The notes beneath the pieces were generated by a model, which saw only the letters and a program-made list of their open reading frames with translations, made no database searches and had not been told where the DNA came from. Below, piece after piece: positions 8,785-16,839 of a stretch of DNA of 55,027 nucleotides (position 1 is the stretch's first letter; each line of letters opens with the position of its first letter). A program made the position numbers and the translations under genes. The stretch spans positions 1 through 55,027 of the forward strand of contig CAJUJN010000025.1 of the NCBI GenBank assembly GCA_910586775.1. The letters run 5' to 3'. The stretch is from an uncultured Acetatifactor sp. GTDB taxonomy: Bacteria > Bacillota > Clostridia > Lachnospirales > Lachnospiraceae.

Positions 8785-9231
8785 ATGCAATTAAGTGAAG
8801 AACAATGTATGAAATTTCCGGCTGTGTTGAAAAATAAACTATTAAGACGGGAAATCGAATTACCTGATACAACCATATTTGACTACGAACCAATTTTGGT
8901 ATATCGAGCGGTAGAACGAACGGAACATGATCATAGTGAAATCCGGTCAGAAGATTTTAAATCATATTTTGAATTAAGGAAAACGCCTAAAACTGCAAGA
9001 GGAATAAGTAAGGATTGGAATAAGGATCCTCATTATTACGGTGTGTCCAGTTTTTTGGATAGAAAAATAGTGGAACAAAAGATGAAATTTCCCAATCCCA
9101 AAAAGAAGATGGCCGTGGGCTATGTATATAAGGAAGGCGGACCGCAGGATACAAACAGGAGGGAAAAACATGTTTGTTGGTGGCTGTTCGAAAATGCCGA
9201 TATAAGTGGGTTTGAGATAGAAGAAAGGTAA
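8785..9231 (+). CDS. Unknown protein, possible ADP-ribosyltransferase-like toxin
   Basis: 148 residues, no signal peptide or membrane segment. Not firmly recognised. Visible features are VYRAVER near residue 38, DPHYYGVSSF near residue 80, KHVCWWLFENAD near residue 130 and an acidic C-terminus. The order Arg in a YRA-like strand, Ser/Thr in a YGxSxF strand and a late Glu resembles the R-S-E layout of ADP-ribosyltransferases, but this is a weak visual match. ATG 8785 follows AGAGGA at 8771-8776. It is the first gene of a three-gene operon whose last gene is SecB-like, which is the toxin position in toxin-antitoxin-chaperone modules. Toxin activity is inference. Confidence 0.6.
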   Translation: MQLSEEQCMKFPAVLKNKLLRREIELPDTTIFDYEPILVYRAVERTEHDHSEIRSEDFKSYFELRKTPKTARGISKDWNKDPHYYGVSSFLDRKIVEQKMKFPNPKKKMAVGYVYKEGGPQDTNRREKHVCWWLFENADISGFEIEER

Positions 9232-9235
9232 GAAA

Positions 9236-9910
9236 ATGGAAAAAGAGTTATGTTTTTGCATTCAGGATAATAAATTGTATTTAGAACAGGTATTAGTTGA
9301 CTATAATGATATACCAATATTTTTTGTATGTAAAGATTGCGAATTATTTTATGTAGTATTGTGTTCCGATATAGAGGAATTGAAATATGTTATTGTTAAT
9401 GTTTCATGTGTAGATTTGCACCGTTTAATACATGGTATGTTATCCATGCGGGAAGTTTTTACAAAACAAGAAAGTTATTGGGAGATCATGTCGGGGGAAG
9501 AAATTGAACAGGATATGGTAACCTGTAAATCCATAAACGAACTTGATTGTTCTGTTTTACCGGAAGCAGGTGCCTGTTTTGAGATATTAACAAATGAGGT
9601 AGCATCTTATGTTGAGAAATTTGACAGGGAATTTGGGTTAAAAGAATCTGATGAGTGGTTAGAAAGATCTGATTTTAGCGAAAAGTTTTTAAAAGTGATT
9701 TGCCAATACGGTCCTGAAATTGCCGAAAAGTTTGTGGAGGTGTATGAGGGACAGTTCATGCAAAAGATAGCCGTCAGTTCACGAAATGGAGACATTGGAT
9801 ATTCGGAAATTATGAATATTGTTTTTGCACCTAATATAATGAAATCTCAAAAAGAACATTCTGAAGAATGGAGAGCTGTTGAAATGAAAATTTTGGCATA
9901 TGCAGCATAG
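9236..9910 (+). CDS. DUF6575-like protein of unknown function
   Basis: 224 residues, soluble and acidic. The N-terminus (LEQVLVDYNDIPIFFVCKD, then FYVVLCSD and LKYVIV) resembles what I recall of the DUF6575 family; the assignment is from memory and tentative. The C-terminal half has an unrecognised charged region ending EMKILAYAA. It starts 4 bases after the previous stop with GAAAGG at 9224-9229, so the two genes are co-transcribed and probably translationally coupled. If the cassette is a toxin-antitoxin-chaperone module, this is the antitoxin position, though it is long for an antitoxin. A sensor or adaptor role is equally possible. Confidence 0.6.
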   Translation: MEKELCFCIQDNKLYLEQVLVDYNDIPIFFVCKDCELFYVVLCSDIEELKYVIVNVSCVDLHRLIHGMLSMREVFTKQESYWEIMSGEEIEQDMVTCKSINELDCSVLPEAGACFEILTNEVASYVEKFDREFGLKESDEWLERSDFSEKFLKVICQYGPEIAEKFVEVYEGQFMQKIAVSSRNGDIGYSEIMNIVFAPNIMKSQKEHSEEWRAVEMKILAYAA

Positions 9911-9920
9911 AGGAGAATTT

Positions 9921-10322
9921 ATGCAGAATAATGACAGCATACACAGTGTTTTAAAATTGGATAAATTGATTTTCGATAAAATCGAATTCAAAAGATTTGG
10001 CTTTAAGAATGATAAGGAACTTGAATTAAAATTTCAGTCAAACATCGCACAGAAGCAAGGTACTGATATATATAGAATTACTTTGGTTCTGAGTGGGAAT
10101 AAGCCAGATGAGTATTCTCTTGAAATTAGTTTAACCGGTTTTTTTATTATTGAAGATAGTCCGGATATCACACAGGAATTAAAGAATGATCTGGTCAGTA
10201 AGAATGCTATTGCTATTTTGATGCCATATATAAGGAGTGAAGTATCATTGTTAACTGCTCAGCCAGGAATGGAATGTGTGGTACTGCCTGCGTTTAATAT
10301 TAATAAGATGCTTGAAGGGTAG
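9921..10322 (+). CDS. SecB-like chaperone
   Basis: 133 residues. The pattern fits the SecB fold: LDKLIFDKIEFKRF at the N-terminus, central strands ending YSLEISLTGFFII, then NAIAILMPYIRSEVSLLT and a final VVLPAFNINKML, matching the SecB core LFPYxRE...LxxPxNFxxL. SecB normally keeps preproteins unfolded in proteobacteria; in other bacteria, SecB-like proteins occur in toxin-antitoxin-chaperone modules (for example Rv1957, or CmdC of CmdTAC) where they protect the antitoxin. ATG 9921 is chosen over in-frame ATG 9900 because AGAGGAGAA at 9909-9917 precedes it. It begins 10 bases after the previous gene. Its presence in a Gram-positive genome points to the module role rather than general export. 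Confidence 0.7.
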   Translation: MQNNDSIHSVLKLDKLIFDKIEFKRFGFKNDKELELKFQSNIAQKQGTDIYRITLVLSGNKPDEYSLEISLTGFFIIEDSPDITQELKNDLVSKNAIAILMPYIRSEVSLLTAQPGMECVVLPAFNINKMLEG

Positions 10323-10738
10323 CGTAAAAAAGTTTGTTTTTTGTTAGTTAGTTGAATCAACTGTAGGTTTATTGCTATATCAATATTAGATTGTATTTTC
10401 AACAGCTTCCTTACCCGCCTGGAGCAGTTTCAGGAAGCTGTTGAATTCCGTGATATTTAAAGTCTCTGCTTTTTCCGTCCATCTGTCCGGCTAATGCTCT
10501 ATTTCCTTCCGTTTCCGTTCTTCCGGAATGTCCTCATGCGGCGTGTATAATAGTCTTTTTATGTCATTCCTGTTCGAGTAATGGACTTTCTGGCTGACCG
10601 CATCGGATCTGGACCATGGACTGGTGGGATAATCGGGAGAAGGAACTTTCCAAGCTGATGGAGCTTCTGAATGAAAAGAAGGAAGATGTATATCACTGTC
10701 GAATAAGAAGAAAGCATGAAAAAAGGAGATTTGAGAAA
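10323..10738. other. Intergenic region at a base-composition boundary
   Basis: A 416-base stretch without a convincing complete gene. It contains a 13-bp perfect inverted repeat (10398-10410 with 10433-10445), a possible reverse-strand protein fragment (10386-10490) and a TATAAT at 10546-10551 with no good -35 box. An open frame from ATG 10616 runs in phase into the next gene, but it lacks a ribosome site and family resemblance, so it is treated as upstream sequence. AT-rich DNA ends here. Confidence 0.5.
10386..10490 (-). pseudogene. Possible transposase C-terminal remnant
   Basis: On the minus strand a 34-codon fragment ends at the stop complementary to 10386-10388. It contains WTEKAET, EFNSFLKLLQ and KEAVENTI, a spacing reminiscent of the C-terminus of ISL3-like transposases. 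A stop lies immediately upstream, so it cannot be a full gene. The perfect inverted repeat at 10398-10445 lies inside it. The family assignment is weak. Confidence 0.25.
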
Positions 10739-11590
10739 ATGAAGATTGCACTGATCAGTGACATTCACGGAAATTACAAAGCCCTGGAAGCATTTCTGGA
10801 CTATATCGAACAACATCCGGCAGACGCCATCATCAGCCTGGGGGACTATGTAACCGACGGCCCATATCCAGAGCGTACCATGGCGCTTTTATACGGTATG
10901 CGCGAAAAATATACCTGCTATATGCTCCGTGGAAACCGTGAAGACTATCTTCTGGACAATGTGGGAAATAAAGAGGGCTGGAAGCCGTCTTCTGCCAATG
11001 GCACTCTCTACTATACATCACAGCACATTACGGAAGCGGACAAGGCATTCTTCGCATCTCTTCCCACAGAACGGGAAGTGTGCATGGAAGGCTGCCCGCC
11101 CCTGTACATCTGTCATGGCACGCCCGGAAGAGTGCGGGGTAATGTTCACCAGGAGGAAGGGCTGAAAGAAAAGGTTCTGGCCGGGCTGCCTTACCGTTAT
11201 CTTCTGGGAGGGCACAGTCATCATCAGGAAATCGACATACAGCAGGGAAAAACCTATATCAATCCCGGCTCCCTGGGCTTTGCCGTAGACGGTGTGGGCA
11301 GACGGGCGCAGTTTGCCATATTGACGGGAAATGAGGAAGGGTGGGAAGCTGCATTTGAAGCAATACCCTATGATGTGGACGGGTATCTCAGAGATTTTAC
11401 GGAGAGCGGTGTGGATGAAATCGGCTTGACGCTGAACAAAGCCATCAAAAAGAGCCTGGTAACAGGCGTAAATTATTTCTTCCGCTGTATTCTTGCCATG
11501 GAGGCTGAAGCGAAGGAGCAGGGGCTTGCCTCTATGACAGAACTGCCGGAAACGGCATGGGAGAAGCTGGCGGAGAGATTTGAACTGTGA
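10739..11590 (+). CDS. Metallophosphoesterase (calcineurin-like)
   Basis: 283 residues. Motifs of the calcineurin-like phosphoesterase superfamily are in order: DIHGNYKAL at residues 8-16, GDYVTDGP at about 36, GNRE at about 61, an ICHGTP-type His near 125, and GGHSHH near 157. These coordinate two metal ions. The fold resembles the YfcE/MJ0936 phosphodiesterases; the C-terminal 90 residues are extra and of unknown role. ATG 10739 follows AAGGAG at 10723-10728; an in-phase ATG at 10616 would add 41 highly charged residues that no family member needs. This is the first gene of GC-richer chromosomal character. The substrate cannot be predicted. Confidence 0.85.
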   Translation: MKIALISDIHGNYKALEAFLDYIEQHPADAIISLGDYVTDGPYPERTMALLYGMREKYTCYMLRGNREDYLLDNVGNKEGWKPSSANGTLYYTSQHITEADKAFFASLPTEREVCMEGCPPLYICHGTPGRVRGNVHQEEGLKEKVLAGLPYRYLLGGHSHHQEIDIQQGKTYINPGSLGFAVDGVGRRAQFAILTGNEEGWEAAFEAIPYDVDGYLRDFTESGVDEIGLTLNKAIKKSLVTGVNYFFRCILAMEAEAKEQGLASMTELPETAWEKLAERFEL

Positions 11591-11604
11591 TATGCGATGT
11601 AAAC

Positions 11605-11675
11605 TACAACGAGAGACCGCCGGTCATATATGTTCACATTGGACAGATTTGTAAATTTTGTCTCTCATGAGTATA
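11605..11675. repeat. Palindromic intergenic repeat, divergent copy E
   Basis: 71 bp beginning TACAACGAGAGAC and ending GTCTCTCATGAGTATA. The outer ends match copies A-C, but the inner arm is GAGAGAC paired with GTCTCTC instead of GTGAGCGC with GCGCTCAC, so both sides changed together and the helix is kept. Confidence 0.5.
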
Positions 11676-11758
11676 GAAAGCCCATAACGGGAAAATGCTT
11701 AGTTCTTTCCGGACTTAATTGAAAAGATAATGTAAGCTTGGAAAGAATCAAATGCTTC

Positions 11759-11786
11759 TTGACATTTCGTATGAGCGGCATATAAA
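11759..11786 (+). promoter_or_regulatory. Sigma-A promoter of the B12/radical SAM gene
   Basis: TTGACA at 11759-11764, a 16-base spacer, TATAAA at 11781-11786. The predicted transcript starts about 14 bases before the ATG, leaving just enough leader for the AGAAGGA ribosome site at 11794-11800. Confidence 0.65.
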
Positions 11787-11806
11787 GGCATAGAGAAGGA
11801 GCCGAC

Positions 11807-13741
11807 ATGAAATTTTTACTGGCAGCGTTGAATGCCAAATACATACATTCCAATCCTGCAATATACAGCCTGCGTGCTTATGCGGGAGAAGAACTGCGGC
11901 AATTTGTGGAACTTGCGGAATACACTATCAACCAGCCCATGCAGGAAATTCTGGCTGACATCTATGTCAGAAAACCTGACGCGATTGGCTTTTCCTGTTA
12001 TATATGGAACTGGAGGTTGGTTCAGGAGTTGCTGAGCGAGTTGCCCAAGCTTCTGCCGGACACGCCTGTCTGGCTGGGAGGGCCGGAAGTAACCTATGAC
12101 GCGGGCCGGATTCTGGAGCAGTATCCCTGGCTGGCGGGTATTATGGTTGGCGAGGGAGAGGCGACCTTCCGGGAATTACTGGCATATTATGTCAGGATAT
12201 CTGCCGATGGTGCTGAGGGGAAATGTGAGGAGGGGTATACGGAAGGCGTCGGGAAAAAGCAGGGAGGTGCGAATGCGGAAAGCGCCGGGAGACAGCAGGG
12301 AAGTGCGAGTACGGAAAGTACTGGGGGACAGCAGGAACCAGCACCGCAGATTCTCCAGGAAATCAGCGGCTTATGCCTGCCAGGCGGCTGCACATCTGCC
12401 AGGGAGCCGGTCGAGCTGAGCAGCATCCCGTTCCTGTATCATGACCTGAAGCCTTTCGAGAACAAAATCATATATTACGAGTCCGGCCGGGGCTGTCCCT
12501 TTTACTGCAGTTATTGCCTGTCATCAGTGGAAAAGCGCGTAAGGCTGCGTGACATTAATGTCGTAAAAAAGGAACTGCAGTTTTTTCTGGATCACAAAGT
12601 GAAACAGGTAAAGTTTGTGGACAGGACTTTTAACTGCAGCCATTCCCATACAATGGCGGTCTGGCAGTACATTCAGGAACATGACAATGGTGTCACAAAC
12701 TTTCATTTTGAAATTTCTGCCGATATTTTGCGGGAGGAAGAGATTGCTCTCCTGAACGGTTTCCGTCCGGGACTGGCACAGTTGGAAATCGGCGTCCAGT
12801 CCGTGAATCCCATGACACTCCAGGCCATCGGACGGGTGACAGATCTGGAAAAACTGGAGTATGCAGTGGCGGCAATCCGCAGCGGCGGAAATGTTCATCA
12901 GCACCTGGACCTGATTGCCGGACTTCCCTACGAAGATTATGAGAGCTTCAGAAATTCCTTTAACCGGGTTTACCGCATGCGCCCGCAACAGCTGCAGCTG
13001 GGGTTCCTGAAGGTTCTGAAGGGTTCCGGTATGTGGGAGCAGGCTGCGGAATATGGTATTTTTTATATGGAACAACCGCCCTACGAAGTACTGTATACAA
13101 AATGGCTGTCCTATGAGGAAATCCTGCGCCTGAAGAGGGTAGAAGAAATGGTGGCAATCTACTACAACAGCGCACAGTTCACCCATACCATGCTCTTTTT
13201 GGAGAGAGCCTTTCCGGACCCCTTTTCCATGTATGAGGCGTTGGCTTTCTTCTATGAACAGAAGAGATATGCCATCTCCAGCCCTTCCCGTGCCCGCCGG
13301 TATCATATTCTTCTGGAATTTGCCATAGAATATGACAGGAAGCGTCAGGCAGCGTACAGAGAATTGCTTGTTTTTGATATGTATCTGCGGGAAAATCTGA
13401 AGAGCAGGCCGGAATTTGCCCCGGAACTGACACCGTACAAAGAGATTGTCCGTTCTTTCTATAAAATAGAAGAAAAAGAGCGCCGCTGTCTGCCGGATTA
13501 CCGGGAGTATGACTGGAAGCAGCTGATGAAAATGACACATCTGGAGCCCTTTGCCTGTCCTGTCTGGGATACGGGGCAGATGGCTGAGCAATATGACAAC
13601 TGGGATGAAGACTTGAAACTGCATAAAGAAAAGCGGTTCTTAGTGCTTTTTGATTATCAGAAAAGAAATCCGCTGAATTATGAAGCGGCGGTACAGCATC
13701 TCCTGTGTGCAGACGGAGGGAGACCCTGCAAATATGTGTAG
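11807..13741 (+). CDS. B12-binding radical SAM protein (DUF4080 type)
   Basis: 644 residues. Residues 1-125 form a cobalamin-binding-like Rossmann domain (MKFLLAALNAKYIHSN start, GGPEVTYDA near 90). The radical SAM core follows with the 4Fe-4S motif CPFYCSYC at about residue 229, and the C-terminal 200 residues match what is called DUF4080. Such enzymes use SAM cleavage with a B12 cofactor, often for methylation, but the substrate of this group is unknown. ATG 11807 has AGAAGGA just upstream and its own promoter. Odd feature: residues about 145-185 are a low-complexity insertion coded by a 36-base tandem repeat (about 12245-12345) between the two domains. It stands alone as a single-gene unit. 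Confidence 0.85.
   Translation: MKFLLAALNAKYIHSNPAIYSLRAYAGEELRQFVELAEYTINQPMQEILADIYVRKPDAIGFSCYIWNWRLVQELLSELPKLLPDTPVWLGGPEVTYDAGRILEQYPWLAGIMVGEGEATFRELLAYYVRISADGAEGKCEEGYTEGVGKKQGGANAESAGRQQGSASTESTGGQQEPAPQILQEISGLCLPGGCTSAREPVELSSIPFLYHDLKPFENKIIYYESGRGCPFYCSYCLSSVEKRVRLRDINVVKKELQFFLDHKVKQVKFVDRTFNCSHSHTMAVWQYIQEHDNGVTNFHFEISADILREEEIALLNGFRPGLAQLEIGVQSVNPMTLQAIGRVTDLEKLEYAVAAIRSGGNVHQHLDLIAGLPYEDYESFRNSFNRVYRMRPQQLQLGFLKVLKGSGMWEQAAEYGIFYMEQPPYEVLYTKWLSYEEILRLKRVEEMVAIYYNSAQFTHTMLFLERAFPDPFSMYEALAFFYEQKRYAISSPSRARRYHILLEFAIEYDRKRQAAYRELLVFDMYLRENLKSRPEFAPELTPYKEIVRSFYKIEEKERRCLPDYREYDWKQLMKMTHLEPFACPVWDTGQMAEQYDNWDEDLKLHKEKRFLVLFDYQKRNPLNYEAAVQHLLCADGGRPCKYV
12245..12345 (+). repeat. 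36-base in-frame tandem repeat within the radical SAM gene
   Basis: About 2.7 copies of a 12-codon unit (GxGxxQGxAxxE type) lie in the linker between the B12-binding and radical SAM domains. The unit length is a multiple of three, so copy-number change would not break the frame. Confidence 0.6.
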
Positions 13742-13746
13742 CCATA

Positions 13747-13789
13747 GCCGCGCTCACTACCTCTAAAATTAATCAGTAGTGAGCGCGGC
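13747..13789. terminator. Strong hairpin after the radical SAM gene, likely terminator
   Basis: GCCGCGCTCACTAC at 13747-13760 pairs perfectly with GTAGTGAGCGCGGC at 13776-13789 around a 15-base loop, 5 bases after the stop codon. A T-run (GGTTTTTTG) comes only about 12 bases later, so it is not a classical intrinsic terminator. The arm contains GTGAGCGC, the core of the repeat family at 5791, 24441 and 35539. Confidence 0.5.
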
Positions 13790-13848
13790 CGCACATTTCA
13801 GGTTTTTTGTCAACCCCCTAAGGGAAAATTTATATTTTCGTAGAAAAA

Positions 13849-13880
13849 TAGGTTAGACCTATATAGCAGAATCTAACCTA
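13849..13880. repeat. Short perfect inverted repeat
   Basis: TAGGTTAGA at 13849-13857 and TCTAACCTA at 13872-13880, a 9-bp perfect stem with a 14-base loop, about 75 bases ahead of the promoter of the next cassette. It could be an operator or simply a hairpin. No T-run follows. Confidence 0.35.
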
Positions 13881-13953
13881 ATACTTATCGAAATGACATT
13901 GGTGTCTGAAGTGTTACAAATTAACATGATTAACATGATTTTTCTACAAAACT

Positions 13954-13982
13954 TTGCCGTCATAGCTTGAAAATAATAAGAT
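13954..13982 (+). promoter_or_regulatory. Candidate promoter of the PRTase cassette
   Basis: TTGCCG at 13954-13959, a 17-base spacer and TAAGAT at 13977-13982. It is the best match to sigma-A boxes before the three-gene cassette. The start would lie near 13990, 65 bases before the first ATG. Confidence 0.4.
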
Positions 13983-14054
13983 AAGATGGTACACTTTTGA
14001 CAACTGTACGAATACTGTTTCCCGGTGTTTTGGCAGAGCAGGTGGGGCGGATAT

Positions 14055-15035
14055 ATGAGAGGGCGGAGAACAGGTTCCACATGGATATGGTGGGTATTTT
14101 TGATTGTATTGGTAGTGGCATTGTTTTTTGGGGGGATTGCGGTATTGATAGCTGTGGACAAGCATTATGCATGTTTCCGTGCAATGTTAGTTCACTTCCT
14201 GGAGGCAGACAATCATTTTGACGGCGGCTTGTGGTTTTCGGCGGCTGCTACTTTTGCAGGTGCTCTGATCAGTGCGGTTCCGGGGTTAATGTGCGGGTTG
14301 TTGGCATATATTCAAACAGAACGACTGCATGAACTGGAGGACAGATATCATCGGCCAGGGTTGGAGCTGGATGAGGCAAAGGTGAGCATTATTGTGCTAC
14401 GCAACGGGAAGGGGGATATGCTGAAGCGTTGGGAGGAAATCAGGGACGGGTTGCCATGGAATGAATACAGATATCGCCGCTGTGCGGAAGAAGCCATTGA
14501 TAAGCAGCATCCTTTCTATATTGTGTTAAGGATGTGCTTCCATGTAAAAAATGAAGTGACAGTGAAGCATATTTCTGTCAGGCAGGTGGATTTTCTGATT
14601 GGGGAAGAAACTTTGAAATGGGTGTTAACTGGAAGGAAGTCAGAGAAGACACGTTATAAAATCTGGGAATTTGAGAAACAGATAGAACAGGGGGAGACTA
14701 AGTATACCCTGGAGGGGATTCTTTGTCCTTTAAAAGAGAATGGGACGGCTGATTTCTGGTATGCAATGCGGGGGTTTGCCCTTCATGAGGATATTCGCGA
14801 TTCTGAACGCAGGGATTTGGAGTTAAACGTGCACATGAATGTGGAATATGAATATAGTGCCAGAAGCGGCGCAGAATGTATGCTGAGAGTGGAATTTGAC
14901 GTGAATAAGATGCAGCAGACCAGAGTGGTACAGGAAAATTGTTCCTGTAACGGTTATTTCACGTTTGACATAAAAAGAGATAGATTTTTCAGGACGCGGA
15001 AATGGTATCCGCCAAAACGGACAGGGGGGATATGA
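14055..15035 (+). CDS. Two-TM membrane protein of unknown function
   Basis: 326 residues; not recognised. Two hydrophobic helices lie at about residues 12-33 (WWVFLIVLVVALFF) and 58-85, separated by a short loop, followed by a soluble domain of about 240 residues rich in charged and aromatic residues that ends in a basic tail (RTRKWYPPKRT). The topology suggests a short external loop with the large domain in the cytoplasm. ATG 14055 is preferred over in-phase GTG 14025 because a purine-rich GTGGGGCGG precedes it. The stop lies one base before the next gene, so the two are translationally coupled. It may anchor or sense for the PRTase-fold protein; this is inference. Confidence 0.6.
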   Translation: MRGRRTGSTWIWWVFLIVLVVALFFGGIAVLIAVDKHYACFRAMLVHFLEADNHFDGGLWFSAAATFAGALISAVPGLMCGLLAYIQTERLHELEDRYHRPGLELDEAKVSIIVLRNGKGDMLKRWEEIRDGLPWNEYRYRRCAEEAIDKQHPFYIVLRMCFHVKNEVTVKHISVRQVDFLIGEETLKWVLTGRKSEKTRYKIWEFEKQIEQGETKYTLEGILCPLKENGTADFWYAMRGFALHEDIRDSERRDLELNVHMNVEYEYSARSGAECMLRVEFDVNKMQQTRVVQENCSCNGYFTFDIKRDRFFRTRKWYPPKRTGGI

Positions 15036-15036
15036 G

Positions 15037-16809
15037 GTGAGAAGAGAACTGGCAATAAAGCGTGAGAAAATATTAAAAAGAATCTCTCTGGAGGAATATA
15101 GAGGGTTGCTTGATTTTGTGGAGCGGGTATATTTGTCTGAGTATGCTTTGAAGGTGCTGCTTGCCAGAAAGTGTTCCAATCTGTTTTTGGCGTTGATCGA
15201 CCTTGTTCGGGAAGAGGACGGAGGCAGGGTCAGACATTTATACCGGCAGAAGTTTCAGGAGGGAAAAGAACCGGTCATTGTTTCGGACCGGGCACTTTGC
15301 TTTTTCAGGAAGTCCATAAAAGAGGGATGTTTTGACAGTATTTTAATTGTGGACGATGTGATGATACATGGTACCACAGTGGAGCTGCTCTATGACCAGA
15401 TCAAACCCCTGGTGGAAGGAACGGAGTGCAGGATTGATGTGTGGGCTTATGTGGCAAACCGGAACGAAGTGATTCAGGCGGTTATGCAGAAGGCAAAAGT
15501 TGACAGGCAGTGTGGGACATACGAATGGCGTGCTATAACAGACAATATCGTTGAAATTTTCCATCTCACAGACCGTCCATATACCTCCTATGTGCCGAAT
15601 ATGGTTTTAAAGGGGGAATCTTCCTTGAGAAAGGCCATGGAAGCATTCCGGCATAATCCGGCGGTGAAGGAGATTCATAATATCCTGCAAAAGGAAGCAG
15701 GTTTCTTTTTGTATGCCTGGATTGACCCGGAGAGGTGGAATTTTTCCCTGTTTCGCAGTATCAGGTTCTACAGGAGTGAGGATTTGGGGCAATGTGTGGC
15801 TGTTCCCATGGTATCTCTGATGCCTGTGCGGGAGGAAGTGCTTTTTTGGTATGCGGAAATCCTGAAAGAGTTTATTTGCGAGGACTATTTTCAGGAGGTA
15901 TTTCCCGTTTGTCGGGAACTGAGTTACAGATTAATGATCTATGTCATCAGCTCGCTATGGGGCAGATTTTTCTTTGAGAAGACTCTTGGATGTCCGGCTG
16001 CAGGGGAAGAACTGGAGAATTCCCTGGAGGAAGAGGTGAATTTTGGTAAGAGGATTCTGAACAGAGAACGGATCAAGGGGTTAAATATAGAACAGATAGA
16101 AAAGGTGATGAGCAGACTGGAGAAAGCATATCAGGAAGTGGATTCAGACACATTATTGGGGCTTAGTCCGGATTTTCAGATTTTGAAAGAGAAGACAGAA
16201 TATAAATTAGAACAGAAAAATGTGGAAAAGGATCCGATGCAGGTATTGACTTTCCTGCATGCCAATGCGGAGAAAGAGGAAGAACTCTGGAAAGAAGGCA
16301 GGCATAAGGGGACGGGAATGCCAGTGCGTCTGGACGGATATCCCCTTTGCTGTATTCCTGATCTTTTTGCGGATCAGAGCAGAGAGGAGATATTGATGCA
16401 GATTCTGTGTGCCATAGACCTGGGGCATGGCTCTATTATCACAAAGGCTTACGAAGCGGAGGAAGGTGTCTTCTATGTTTCACTGCTTCATTCAGGGGAG
16501 CGGAGCTATAAATATGTTGAAATGAGATACTTTCCTTTTCTCTATGGATTGTTTGAAATAGAAAAAGGGATGAGAGAGAGAGAGGACAGGCAGGAAGAGG
16601 AAGACGGATGTAAACGCAGGTTCATGGAAGAATATGCTAAAAGGATGGGGAAAGCCTGTACAGAATATACCAGAGAAGATTTAAGTAAGCTTTGCGCGAT
16701 GGATGTGACAGAGGCTTATAAATCTGTGCTGATCAGGGATGCATGGCATTATTCTGACCAGGGCGCTTTACAGGCGGCAATTGATATGGCTGATGTGATA
16801 TTGCAATAA
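15037..16809 (+). CDS. Phosphoribosyltransferase-fold protein of unknown function
   Basis: 590 residues, soluble. Near residues 100-115 lies SILIVDDVMIHGTT, the PRPP-binding signature of type I phosphoribosyltransferases (hydrophobic strand, two acidic residues, G-T-T loop), followed by a helix. The rest, about 400 residues, has no motif I recognise and contains a highly charged stretch near residues 510-530. Classical salvage enzymes are about 180-220 residues long, so this is not ordinary nucleotide salvage. GTG 15037 is used with GGGGGG at 15024-15029 upstream and a 1-base gap from the preceding stop. PRTase-like domains have been predicted as effectors in some bacterial conflict systems; a nucleotide- or PRPP-linked response is possible but unproven. 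Confidence 0.65.
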   Translation: MRRELAIKREKILKRISLEEYRGLLDFVERVYLSEYALKVLLARKCSNLFLALIDLVREEDGGRVRHLYRQKFQEGKEPVIVSDRALCFFRKSIKEGCFDSILIVDDVMIHGTTVELLYDQIKPLVEGTECRIDVWAYVANRNEVIQAVMQKAKVDRQCGTYEWRAITDNIVEIFHLTDRPYTSYVPNMVLKGESSLRKAMEAFRHNPAVKEIHNILQKEAGFFLYAWIDPERWNFSLFRSIRFYRSEDLGQCVAVPMVSLMPVREEVLFWYAEILKEFICEDYFQEVFPVCRELSYRLMIYVISSLWGRFFFEKTLGCPAAGEELENSLEEEVNFGKRILNRERIKGLNIEQIEKVMSRLEKAYQEVDSDTLLGLSPDFQILKEKTEYKLEQKNVEKDPMQVLTFLHANAEKEEELWKEGRHKGTGMPVRLDGYPLCCIPDLFADQSREEILMQILCAIDLGHGSIITKAYEAEEGVFYVSLLHSGERSYKYVEMRYFPFLYGLFEIEKGMREREDRQEEEDGCKRRFMEEYAKRMGKACTEYTREDLSKLCAMDVTEAYKSVLIRDAWHYSDQGALQAAIDMADVILQ

Positions 16810-16839
16810 TAATTAAGAAAATGGGGAATGAATTGGTAA

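Noticed and set aside
9921..10322. SecB-like protein as a general secretion chaperone
   Set aside because: The gene lies in an accessory operon in a genome type that normally lacks SecB, with no sec genes nearby; the module interpretation fits better.
10398..10445. 13-bp perfect inverted repeat as terminator of the SecB-like cassette
   Set aside because: No T-run on either strand, and it falls within what reads as a protein remnant on the minus strand; kept only as part of the intergenic description.
12524..13624. 366-codon minus-strand frame opposite the radical SAM gene
   Set aside because: Overlaps a gene with clear CxxxCxxC motif and promoter; the antisense product has no recognisable domain.
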